Shown piece after piece: positions 23,295-31,064 of a DNA stretch of 64,000 nt. A program made the translations under genes and the position numbers. The stretch is from Candidatus Desulfobacillus denitrificans (GTDB lineage: Bacteria; Pseudomonadota; Gammaproteobacteria; Burkholderiales; Rhodocyclaceae): assembly GCA_017347485.1 (NCBI GenBank), contig AP021857.1, positions 2,709,390-2,773,389 on the forward strand, in the 5' to 3' direction. Under the pieces are notes generated by a model. That model worked only from the letters and a program-made list of their open reading frames with translations. It had not been told where the DNA came from and made no database searches. Position 1 is the first letter of the stretch. Each line of letters begins with the position of its first letter.

Positions 23295-24575
23295 CTAGAT
23301 TATGCCTCGCCCGCGCAGCTTGTCGATGGCATCCGCATCGTAGCCGGCCTCGCGCAGGATCTCCTCGCTGTGCTGGCCCGGCGCGGGGGCGGCGCGTTCG
23401 ATGGCGAATTCGAAATCGCCGAGCTTCCAGGGCGGCGCCAGCTGCGGCAGTCCATCGACCTCGACCACCATGCCGCGCGCCCGCAGCTGCGCGTTGTCGA
23501 GGGCCTCGCCGATGTGCAGCACCGGCGTCACGCAACAGTCGACCGGGTCGAAAATGGCGCTCCATTCCGCCTGCGTTTTGCTCGCGAAGACGGCCGCCAG
23601 TTCGCGCTTCGCCTGCTCGCCTTTCGCGCCGAAGTCCAGGTGGAAGGGTTTCAGGTCGGGCCGGCCGAGCGTGTCGCAGAGCCGTTCCCAGAACTTCCTC
23701 TCCAGCGCGCCGACCGCCATGTGGCGGCCGTCGGCGGTGGCATACACGCCGTAGCAGGGCACGCCGCCGGAGAGCAGGTCGGCGCCGCGCGGCGGCGGCG
23801 CCAGGCGCGCCAGCAGGCCGGCGAGCGGGAACACGGCATGGGCGAACACCGCGTCGGTCATAGCGACGTCGACATGGCGACCGCGGCCCGTCGCACGCGC
23901 ATCGATGACGGCGGCGAGCAGGCCCACCAGCGGCGCCAGTGCGCCGCCGAGCAGGTCGCCGATCTGGAAGTTGGGCACGGCGGGCGGGCCGCCTGCCGTG
24001 CCGATCTGGTCGAGCACGCCGGCATAGCCGACGTAGTTGATGTCGTGGCCGGCACGCTGGGCGTAGGGACCGTCCTGGCCGTAGCCGCTGATGGAGCAGA
24101 AGACGAGACGCGGATTGAGCGCGGCGAGCGCCTCGTAGCCCAGCCCAAGCTTGTCCATCACGCCGGGACGGAAGCCCTCGATGACGACGTCCGCCGACAA
24201 AGTCAGTCGCCGGAAGACGGCGACGCCTTCTGGATTTTTCAGATCGAGGCGCAGCGCGCGCTTGTTGCGGTTGACCAGCCTGAAGAAGGCGCTGGTTTCG
24301 CCGGGCCTGGCGCCCATCGTACGGGCGTAGTCGCCCTCGCCGGTGTCCTCGATCTTGACGACATCGGCGCCGAGATCGGCGAGGTGCTGGGTGGCGACGG
24401 GGCCCGGCAGCAGCCGGGTGAGGTCGAGCACGCGCAGGCCGGCGAGCGGCGGCCTTGACTGCCCACCCCCCTCCCCCCGCCCCGCGGGCGGGGGTGACGT
24501 CCGTTCGCCGCTGCGCGGCTCCATGCCCCCGGCTGCGTCGCCCTTGGGGCGGCCCGGCGAGCGGCGCTCAGTCAT
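23295..24575 (-). CDS. alpha-methylacyl-CoA racemase-like family III CoA-transferase
   Basis: Member of the CaiB/BaiF/AMACR family, about 426 residues. The core starts PLAGLRVLDLTRLLPGPVA. The racemase-type residues are present: His in AGHDINYVGYAG and Asp in QIGDLLGGAL, corresponding to the catalytic pair of mycobacterial alpha-methylacyl-CoA racemase. It likely epimerises a 2-methyl-branched acyl-CoA, though CoA transfer cannot be excluded. The start is uncertain: ATG at 24575 overlaps the upstream ligase stop, and another in-frame ATG is at 24524. Either way the first 30-45 residues are encoded by GC-rich, repeat-like sequence and are unlike the family. Operon partner of the PaaK-like ligase. 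Confidence 0.88.
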   Translation of the reverse strand: MTERRSPGRPKGDAAGGMEPRSGERTSPPPAGRGEGGGQSRPPLAGLRVLDLTRLLPGPVATQHLADLGADVVKIEDTGEGDYARTMGARPGETSAFFRLVNRNKRALRLDLKNPEGVAVFRRLTLSADVVIEGFRPGVMDKLGLGYEALAALNPRLVFCSISGYGQDGPYAQRAGHDINYVGYAGVLDQIGTAGGPPAVPNFQIGDLLGGALAPLVGLLAAVIDARATGRGRHVDVAMTDAVFAHAVFPLAGLLARLAPPPRGADLLSGGVPCYGVYATADGRHMAVGALERKFWERLCDTLGRPDLKPFHLDFGAKGEQAKRELAAVFASKTQAEWSAIFDPVDCCVTPVLHIGEALDNAQLRARGMVVEVDGLPQLAPPWKLGDFEFAIERAAPAPGQHSEEILREAGYDADAIDKLRGRGII

Positions 24576-25800
24576 ATTTGCGGGCGTCGTCGATGACCTT
24601 GCCGTCGTTGGGCAACTCGCCCGGCTGGCACAGCGCGACTTCGCCGCGCAGCTTGGTGATGTCGCGAATGCTGGCGGCGAGCGCCTCGGCAAGGCCGTTC
24701 GGCGCGCCGGCCACTTCGCAGCGCAGGGTCATGCGATCCTGGCCGGTTTCGTTGTCGACCACCAGCCGCGCCTTGGCCACCAGCGGGTGGCGCTTGAGGA
24801 CTTCCGCCACCTGGCTGGGATGCACGAACATGCCCTTCACCTTGGCGGTCTGGTCGGCGCGGCCCATCCAGCCCTTGATGCGCACGTTGCTGCGGCCGCA
24901 GGGGCTGATGCCCGGCAGCACGGCGGAGAGGTCGCCGGTGCCGAAGCGGATCAGCGGATAGTCCGTATTGAAGCTGGTCACCACCACCTCGCCGACCTCG
25001 CCGGGCGCCACCGGGTCGCCGGTGCCGGGACGCACGATCTCGAGGATGAGGGATTCCTCCAGCACCAGGCCTTCGCGCGCCTCCGTTTCGTAGGCGACAA
25101 GGCCGAGGTCGGCCGTGCCGTAGGCCTGCAGGGCGTCGATGCCGCGCTCGGCACAGAGCGCCTTCTGGTTCGGGAAGAAAGCCTCGCCCGACACCACCGC
25201 CTTCTTCAGGCTGGTGACATCCGCCTTCAGTTCGTCGGCCTTCTCGAGGATGATCTTCAGGAACGACGGCGTGCCGATGTAGCCCGCCGGCTTCAGCTCG
25301 GCGATGGCCTGCACCTGCATCTCGGTCTGCCCCACGCCGGCGGGGAACACCGCGCAGCCGAGCTTGCGCGCCGCGCCGTCGGTCATGAAGCCGGCCGGCG
25401 TGAAATGGTAGGAGAAGGTGTTGTGCACCAGGTCGCCGGCGCGAAAGCCCGCCGCGTGCAGCGAGCGGGCGAAGCGCCACCAGTCCGCGCCGGTGCCTTC
25501 CGGGTCGTAGATCGGGCCTGGCGAACTGAACACCCGGCCGAGCCGGCCAAGCGGCGTGGCGTTCAAGCCGCCGAAGGGCGGCAGCGTCTTCTGGCGTTCG
25601 ATCAATTCGTGCTTGCGGATGACCGGCAACTGCGCCAGCGCTGCGCGGCTGCTCACCTGCTTGGCGTCGACGCCCTTGTAGAGCTCGGCGAAGGCCGGCG
25701 CGTGCTGCATGGCGTGCGCCACCTGCTTCGGCAGGGCGGCGAAGAGATCCCGCTCGCGCTGTTCGGGATCGCGGGTTTCCAACGTGTCGAAATATTTCAT
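24568..25800 (-). CDS. phenylacetate-CoA ligase-like (PaaK family) protein
   Basis: AMP-forming acyl/aryl-CoA ligase relative of 410 residues, slightly shorter than PaaK (about 430-440). It contains the C-terminal AMP-binding features YGTADLGLVAYE, RFGTGDLSAVLPG, RIKGWMGRADQTAKVKGMFVHP and the PaaK-type C-terminal domain. The usual Ser/Thr/Gly-rich phosphate loop is replaced by FSSPGPIYDPEG, a feature I associate with a divergent PaaK subfamily. The start MKYFDTLETRDP at 25800 matches family N-termini. It is separated from livF by an inverted-repeat region and overlaps the racemase-like gene by eight bases. Probable role: activation of an imported aromatic or branched acid. Confidence 0.85.
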   Translation of the reverse strand: MKYFDTLETRDPEQRERDLFAALPKQVAHAMQHAPAFAELYKGVDAKQVSSRAALAQLPVIRKHELIERQKTLPPFGGLNATPLGRLGRVFSSPGPIYDPEGTGADWWRFARSLHAAGFRAGDLVHNTFSYHFTPAGFMTDGAARKLGCAVFPAGVGQTEMQVQAIAELKPAGYIGTPSFLKIILEKADELKADVTSLKKAVVSGEAFFPNQKALCAERGIDALQAYGTADLGLVAYETEAREGLVLEESLILEIVRPGTGDPVAPGEVGEVVVTSFNTDYPLIRFGTGDLSAVLPGISPCGRSNVRIKGWMGRADQTAKVKGMFVHPSQVAEVLKRHPLVAKARLVVDNETGQDRMTLRCEVAGAPNGLAEALAASIRDITKLRGEVALCQPGELPNDGKVIDDARKYD

Positions 25801-25823
25801 GGCAATTGTCGATATCGAATTCC

Positions 25824-25926
25824 GAGGCCGCAAAGCGGCGTGCAAGACAAGGCGCGCGGTCGCGCCGTTTGCTATATGCAAACAAACGGCCGCGCAACGC
25901 CGTATTGCGCGGCGATCCGCGGCCTC
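25824..25926. repeat. nested inverted repeat between livF and the PaaK-like gene
   Basis: The 124-base gap holds an outer inverted repeat gaggccgc (25824-25831) / gcggcctc (25919-25926) and an inner 8-bp inverted repeat gccgtttg (25864-25871) / caaacggc (25883-25890) with an 11-base loop containing tatatg. The right outer arm overlaps the livF stop codon. No T-tract follows, so it is not a classic terminator. It may be a dispersed palindromic element or an mRNA-stabilising structure that sets livF versus ligase levels. Confidence 0.6.
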
Positions 25927-26767
25927 AAGCCAGCCAGCGCTTGCGGCGCCGGTAGTGCTTGACGTCGCGGAAACTCTTGCGACCACCGGAGGACAGGCCG
26001 AGGTAGAACTCCTTGACGTCCTCGTTCGAGGCGAGCTCCTTGGCGTCGCCTTCCATGACGACGCGGCCGTTCTCGAGGATGTAGCCGAAGTCGGCGTAGC
26101 GCAGGGCCACCATGGTGTTCTGCTCGGCGAGGAGGAAGCTCACCTTCTCGCGCTGGTTGAGGTCGCGCACGATCTCGAAGATCTCCTCGACGATCTGCGG
26201 CGCCAGGCCCATCGACGGCTCGTCGAGCAGGATCATGGTCGGCCGGGCCATCAGGGCGCGGCCGATGGCGGTCATCTGCTGCTCGCCGCCCGAGGTATAC
26301 CCGGACTGGCTGGTGCGGCGCGTCTTCAGGCGCGGGAAGTAGTGGTAGACGCGCTCCAGGCTTTCCTTCAGCTCGGCGCGCGAGATGCGGCGCGTGTAGG
26401 CGCCGGTGAGCAGGTTCTCCTCGACCGTCAGGTGGCCGAAGCAATGGCGGCCTTCCATCACCTGCACCATGCCCTTCTTCACCAGCGCGTTCGGCGTCAA
26501 CTGGTCGACGCGCTCGCCGCGAAACGCGATCATCCCCTTGGTCACCTCGCCGCGCTCGCCCTTCAGCAGGGTGGAAATGGCTTTCAGGGTGGTGCTCTTG
26601 CCGGCGCCATTGGCACCGAGCAGCGCCACGATCTTGCCTTCCGGCACCTCGAGCGAGACGCCCTTGAGCACCAGGATGACGTGGTCGTAGATGACTTCCA
26701 CGTTATTGACGGAGAGGTAGGCCGAAGCGCCGGCCGGCGCTGTCTGCGAAGCGGTTTGCGCGGTCAT
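25925..26767 (-). CDS. livF: branched-chain-type ABC transporter ATP-binding protein LivF
   Basis: ATPase subunit of a HAAT-family uptake system, 280 residues. It has Walker A GANGAGKST, signature SGGEQQMTAIGRAL, Walker B MILLDEPSMGLAP and the switch histidine region replaced by LLAEQNT as usual for LivF. The C-terminal 25 residues (SGGRKSFRDVKHYRRRKRWLA) form a basic extension beyond the usual about 235-residue LivF and are common in copies linked to CoA-ligase genes. It lies downstream of the binding-protein gene, across a palindromic element. Confidence 0.92.
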   Translation of the reverse strand: MTAQTASQTAPAGASAYLSVNNVEVIYDHVILVLKGVSLEVPEGKIVALLGANGAGKSTTLKAISTLLKGERGEVTKGMIAFRGERVDQLTPNALVKKGMVQVMEGRHCFGHLTVEENLLTGAYTRRISRAELKESLERVYHYFPRLKTRRTSQSGYTSGGEQQMTAIGRALMARPTMILLDEPSMGLAPQIVEEIFEIVRDLNQREKVSFLLAEQNTMVALRYADFGYILENGRVVMEGDAKELASNEDVKEFYLGLSSGGRKSFRDVKHYRRRKRWLA

Positions 26768-26791
26768 GTCGAGACTGATTCGTACAGTACG

Positions 26792-26849
26792 GGGTTGGCG
26801 TGAGGAAACCGCGGTTCCCTCACGCCAACCCTCTCCGCGAGGGAGAGGG
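26792..26849. repeat. REP-like palindromic element
   Basis: A 40-bp near-perfect palindrome (26792-26831; 21-base arms sharing a two-base centre with one mismatched pair) is followed by a second hairpin: ccctctcc (26829-26836) pairing ggagaggg (26842-26849). The motif (ccctcacgccaaccctctcc... gggagaggg) resembles dispersed intergenic palindromes common in proteobacterial genomes. It separates the binding-protein gene from livF. It may act in mRNA 3'-end stabilisation so that the binding protein accumulates above the permease subunits, as REP elements do elsewhere. Confidence 0.7.
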
Positions 26850-26863
26850 TCGGCTCGTGGCGC

Positions 26864-28174
26864 TCAGCCTTCCTTCGAGCAGTCGCGCGGCGCGATTTTC
26901 TTCTCCGCGGCGTACTTGGCGGCCGATTCCTCGACCATCTTGCGGATCATGGCCCTGTCGCCCGTCACCCAGTTGGGGGTGACCGCCTTCCAGGCCTTGC
27001 CGTCCCAGCGTTGCACCTTGACGGCGCCGGACCCCTCGTGATCCAGGCAGCTGGTCTTCACCGTCGGCATCATGCCCAAGGCGCCGAGGGCCTTCAGGCG
27101 CGCCTCGTCGACGTTCAGGTTCTCGAAGCCCCAGCGCACCTGTTCGCCGCTCATCACCTTGCCCTTGCCGTACTTGTCCTGGGCCTTGCGGATGGCCTCG
27201 ACCATCATGATGCCGGCGGTCACGCCGCGCATGTGATAGACGGAACCGATGCGGCTCTTGTCCTCCATGTTGCCCTTGCCGGCGGCATAGACCTTCTTCT
27301 TGATCTCGTCGAGCAGCGGATAGTTGCCCGGCGTGTTGAAGGTCATCGAGGAATAGCCCTTGGCGGCATCGCCGGCGGGAATCACGTGCTCCTCGGAGCC
27401 GGCCCACCAGACACCGAGCATCTTCTCGCGCGGGAAGCCGTTGCGCTGGGCGGTCTTCAGCGCCGTCGGGTTCATGACGCCCCAGCCCCACAGGATCACG
27501 TAGTCGGGCTTGGCCTGGCGGATCTGCAGCCATTGCGACTGCTGCTCGTTGCCCGGATGCGGCACGGCCAGCTTGATCAGCTCGAAGCCGAGTTGCTTGG
27601 CATAGGCCTCGAACACCGGGAAAGGCTCCTTGCCGAAGGCGGAATCGTGATAGAGGTGCACGATCTTCTTGCCCTTCAGCTTGTCGAAGCCGCCTTCCTT
27701 GTCGGCGAGATACTTGATCATGCCGGCGGCCTGGTCCCAGTAGCTGGTGATCAGCGGGAAAACGTAGGGAAAGACGCGGCCGTCGGCGGCGTCGGAGCGG
27801 CCGTAGCCGAGGGTCGTCATGGGGATCTTGTCCTGGGCGACGCGGTCGATCAGGCCGTAGGCGATGCCGGTGGACAGCGGTTCGACCATGGAGGCGCCGC
27901 CATGCGATTTCTTCAGGCGCTCATAGCATTCGACGCCGCGGGTGGCGTTGTATTCCGTCTCGCACTCCTCCCAGGTCAGCTTGACGCCGTTGACGCCGCC
28001 CGAGGCATTGATCAGGCTCAGGTAGTCGATCACGCCGCCGAAGAAGCCCGAGCCGCCGTCCGCGTACGGGCCGACGCGATACGACAACAGGGGAATGAAC
28101 TGTTCCTGCGCGGACGCCGAGACCGCCGCCGTGGCGAAAGCTGCTGCCACCAGTGCTTTTTTGATGAATTTCAT
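26864..28174 (-). CDS. branched-chain-type ABC transporter substrate-binding protein
   Basis: Periplasmic solute receptor of the LivK/HAAT type, 436 residues, with a clear signal peptide (MKFIKKALVAAAFATAAVSASA, cleaved near residue 22) and the type I binding fold (LSYRVGPYADGG, INASGGVNGVKLTWEECETEYNA in part, ILWGWGVMNPTALK). It is longer than LivK (about 370), like receptors that bind aromatic or dicarboxylic acids. Preceded by GGAGG. Its location between livM and livF, next to CoA-ligase genes, suggests the ligand is a carboxylic acid that is subsequently activated with CoA. The ligand itself cannot be read from sequence. Confidence 0.92.
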   Translation of the reverse strand: MKFIKKALVAAAFATAAVSASAQEQFIPLLSYRVGPYADGGSGFFGGVIDYLSLINASGGVNGVKLTWEECETEYNATRGVECYERLKKSHGGASMVEPLSTGIAYGLIDRVAQDKIPMTTLGYGRSDAADGRVFPYVFPLITSYWDQAAGMIKYLADKEGGFDKLKGKKIVHLYHDSAFGKEPFPVFEAYAKQLGFELIKLAVPHPGNEQQSQWLQIRQAKPDYVILWGWGVMNPTALKTAQRNGFPREKMLGVWWAGSEEHVIPAGDAAKGYSSMTFNTPGNYPLLDEIKKKVYAAGKGNMEDKSRIGSVYHMRGVTAGIMMVEAIRKAQDKYGKGKVMSGEQVRWGFENLNVDEARLKALGALGMMPTVKTSCLDHEGSGAVKVQRWDGKAWKAVTPNWVTGDRAMIRKMVEESAAKYAAEKKIAPRDCSKEG

Positions 28175-28252
28175 TGTCTACCTCCAGTGTGTATTAACCA
28201 AACGACTTCCGAACTTATTATGGTTGCAACGACTCATTAAATCATGGATGGC

Positions 28253-29344
28253 TCAGTGCGGGAAGGGCCAGAGCCTGAGCTTCTCCTTGCCGATCTGCCA
28301 CAGGCGGGCAAGGCCATGCGGCTCGACGATCAGGAAGAAAATGATCAGCGCGCCGAACACCATCAGCTCGATGCTCGAGGAAATGCCCGAAGGCAGGCCG
28401 ATGCCGACGGTGTTCTCGAGGAAACCGGTGAAAGTGTTCAGGAAAATCGGCACCAGCACGATGAAGGCCGCGCCGAAGAAGGAGCCGAGGATGCTGCCGA
28501 CGCCGCCGATGATGACCATGAACAGGATTCGGAACGACAGGTCGAGGCTGAAGCCTTCCGGCTCGACCGTGCCAAGGTAGGCGTAGGCGAACAGCGCGCC
28601 GGCCACGCCGCAGTAGAAGGAGCTTACGGCGAAGGCCAGCAGCTTGGTGCGCATCGGGCGGAAGCCGATCACCTCGGCGGCCATGTCCATGTCGCGAATC
28701 GCCATCCAGGAGCGGCCGACGTTGGTGCGCACCATGTTCTTCGCCAGCAGCGCCATCACCGTCACCACCGAGAGCACGAACAGGTACTTGCTGAAAGCGG
28801 TGTCGAAGGTGTAGCCGAACATCTCGATCTTCTGCGCGGTGATGACGCCGGACGAGTTGTAGTTGGTGAACCAGCCCACCTTGGTGAGCACCCAGACGAT
28901 GAAGAACTGCGTCGCCAGCGTCGCCGCCGCCAGATAGAAGCCGCGGATGCGCAGGCTGGGCAGGCCGAAGACGATGCCGACCGCCGCGGCGCACAGGCCG
29001 CCGAGGATGAAAGCGCCCAAAATCGGCATGCCGTCGATGCGCAGCATGAAATTGTAGGAAGCGAAGGCGCCCACCGCCATGAAGGCCGCCGTGCCGAGCG
29101 AGAGCTGGCCCGCATAGCCGGTCAGGATGTTCAGGCCGAGCGTCGCCAGCGCGAAGATCAGGAAGGGCGTCAGGATGGCGGTGAAAGTGTAATCGGCGAG
29201 GATGCCCGCCACCGAGAGCAGCGGAATGCCGACGAAGGCCGCCGCCAGGATGAGCGCAATGCCGAACTTGTCCTGGCGGATCGGGAAGATCTCGCTGTCT
29301 TCGACGTAGGTGGCCTTGAACTGGCCGGCTTCTCTATAGAGCAT
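28253..29344 (-). CDS. livM: branched-chain-type ABC transporter permease LivM
   Basis: Membrane subunit of 363 residues with about ten hydrophobic segments and the LivM signature NILTGYAGQLSLGTAAFMAVGAF (positions roughly 105-127) plus the C-terminal GGVGSILGSFFGAAF loop that contacts the ATPase. The start MLYREAGQFKATYVED at 29344 carries the cytoplasmic N-terminal extension typical of this subfamily; upstream codons overlap livH. It lies 13 bases after livH. Confidence 0.93.
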   Translation of the reverse strand: MLYREAGQFKATYVEDSEIFPIRQDKFGIALILAAAFVGIPLLSVAGILADYTFTAILTPFLIFALATLGLNILTGYAGQLSLGTAAFMAVGAFASYNFMLRIDGMPILGAFILGGLCAAAVGIVFGLPSLRIRGFYLAAATLATQFFIVWVLTKVGWFTNYNSSGVITAQKIEMFGYTFDTAFSKYLFVLSVVTVMALLAKNMVRTNVGRSWMAIRDMDMAAEVIGFRPMRTKLLAFAVSSFYCGVAGALFAYAYLGTVEPEGFSLDLSFRILFMVIIGGVGSILGSFFGAAFIVLVPIFLNTFTGFLENTVGIGLPSGISSSIELMVFGALIIFFLIVEPHGLARLWQIGKEKLRLWPFPH

Positions 29345-29357
29345 GGCGTCCTGTCTT

Positions 29358-30251
29358 CTAGATGCGGCGAATGATCTTTTCGCCGAAGAGCCCCTCGGGG
29401 CGGACCAGCAGGAACAGCAGTGCCAGCACGTAGGGGAACCAGCCCTCGATGCCGCCGCCGACATGCGGGCCGATATACACCTCGGCGAGCTTCTCCGAGG
29501 CACCGATGATGAGGCCGCCGAGAATGGCGCCGGGCACGCTGGTGAAGCCGCCGAGGATCAGCACCGGCAGCGCCTTCAGCGCGACGAAGGTCAGGGCGAA
29601 CTGCACGCCGTTGCGCGCGCCCCACAGCAGGCCCGCCACGAGGGCGACGAAGCCGGCGACGGCCCAGACGATGGCCCAGATGTGCTGCAGCGGGATGCCG
29701 ATCGACAGCGCCGCCTGGTGGTCGTCGGCCACCGCGCGCAGCGCACGCCCGATCTTGGTCTTGGAGAAGAAGATGGCGAGCAGGATCACCAGCGCGGCGG
29801 CGATGCCGGAGGCGATGAGGTCGAACTGGGAGACGGCGATGTTGGCGCTCTCCAGCAGCCATTCGAGCGGCACGTCCTCGATGCCGAGGTCGAGGGCGCG
29901 CACGTTGGCGCCCCAGATCGCCTGCGCCAGGCCCTCGACGAAGAAGGTCAGGCCGATGGTGGCCATGAACAGGGTGATCTCGTGCTGGGCCACCAGCGGG
30001 CGCAGCACGATCTTTTCCGTCAGCAGGCCGAGCACCACCATTGCCACCATCGTCAGCAGTATCGCCAGCCACAGCGACATGCCGGAATCGACCAGCCCGA
30101 CGGTGGTCAGCGCGGCGAAGTACACCATGGCGCCCTGGGCGAAATTGAAGACGCCGGAAGCCTTGTAGATCAGCACGAAACCGAGGGCGACCAGGGAATA
30201 CATGATGCCGGAGAGCAGGCCGCCGATGAGCACTTCGAGAAAGAATTGCAT
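29358..30251 (-). CDS. livH: branched-chain-type ABC transporter permease LivH
   Basis: Second membrane subunit, 297 residues, starting MQFFLEVLIGGLLSGIMYSLVALGFVLIY, the canonical LivH N-terminus, followed by NFAQGAMVYFAA. It contains the EAA-like loop LGGFTSVPGAILGGLIIG near residue 230. It starts 17 bases after livG and is expected to pair with LivM to form the channel. Confidence 0.94.
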   Translation of the reverse strand: MQFFLEVLIGGLLSGIMYSLVALGFVLIYKASGVFNFAQGAMVYFAALTTVGLVDSGMSLWLAILLTMVAMVVLGLLTEKIVLRPLVAQHEITLFMATIGLTFFVEGLAQAIWGANVRALDLGIEDVPLEWLLESANIAVSQFDLIASGIAAALVILLAIFFSKTKIGRALRAVADDHQAALSIGIPLQHIWAIVWAVAGFVALVAGLLWGARNGVQFALTFVALKALPVLILGGFTSVPGAILGGLIIGASEKLAEVYIGPHVGGGIEGWFPYVLALLFLLVRPEGLFGEKIIRRI

Positions 30252-30268
30252 GTTTCCTTGCCCGCCCC

Positions 30269-31057
30269 TTAGTGAGCGACGCCGAGATAGGCGTCGATGA
30301 CGTCCTGGTTGTTGCGCACCTCGTCCGGGGTGCCGTCGGCGATCTTCTTGCCGTAGTCGAGCACCACGACGCGGTCGGAGATGTCCATCACCACGCCCAT
30401 GTCGTGCTCGATGAGGACGATGGTGGTGCCGAGCTGGTCGTTCACGTCGAGGATGAAGCGGCACATGTCCTGCTTTTCCTCGACGTTCATGCCGGCCATC
30501 GGTTCGTCGAGCAGCAGGATCGACGGCTCGGCCGCCAGCGCCCGCCCGAGCTCGACGCGTTTTTGCAGGCCGTAGGGCAGGCGCCCGACCGGCGTCTTGC
30601 GGATGTGCTGGATCTCGAGGAAGTCGATGATCTCCTCCACCTTCCTGCGGTGCGCGATCTCCTCGCGCTGCGCCGGTCCCCAGTAGATGGCGTCGAGCAG
30701 GAAATTCGACTTCATCTTCAGGTTGCGCCCGGTCATGATGTTGTCGAGCACCGTCATGCCCTTGAAGAGGGCGATGTTCTGGAAGGTGCGCGCGATGCCG
30801 GCCTTCGCCGCGGCGTAGGTGTTCATGTCGCGATGGTGCTCGCCGCGAAAGACGATGTCGCCCTCCTGCGGCCGGTAGACGCCGTTGATGACGTTGAGCA
30901 TGGAGCTCTTGCCGGCGCCGTTGGGGCCGATGATGGCGCGGATCTCGTGCTCGCGCACATCGAAGGAGATGTCCGTCAACGCCTTGACGCCGCCGAAACG
31001 CAGCGAAATGTTCTTCAGGTCGAGGATCACCTCGCCGATCTGCCTGCCTTCGCTCAT
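30269..31057 (-). CDS. livG: branched-chain-type ABC transporter ATP-binding protein LivG
   Basis: ATPase subunit of 262 residues with Walker A GPNGAGKSS, Walker B ILLLDEPMAGMN and switch histidine IEHDMGVVM. The ABC signature region reads LPYGLQKRVELGRAL, the LivG variant. It forms a heterodimer with LivF. It starts seven bases after the acyl-CoA ligase stop, so the ligase and transporter are one transcription unit. Confidence 0.94.
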   Translation of the reverse strand: MSEGRQIGEVILDLKNISLRFGGVKALTDISFDVREHEIRAIIGPNGAGKSSMLNVINGVYRPQEGDIVFRGEHHRDMNTYAAAKAGIARTFQNIALFKGMTVLDNIMTGRNLKMKSNFLLDAIYWGPAQREEIAHRRKVEEIIDFLEIQHIRKTPVGRLPYGLQKRVELGRALAAEPSILLLDEPMAGMNVEEKQDMCRFILDVNDQLGTTIVLIEHDMGVVMDISDRVVVLDYGKKIADGTPDEVRNNQDVIDAYLGVAH

Positions 31058-31064
31058 GTCCGCC

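Noticed and set aside
21350..23863. An 837-codon plus-strand frame opposite the CHASE2-cyclase gene.
   Set aside because: Overlaps a well-supported gene with intact catalytic residues; no independent evidence.
26829..26849. Hairpin before livF as an intrinsic terminator.
   Set aside because: No T-tract follows on the transcribed strand; it fits a REP-like element better.
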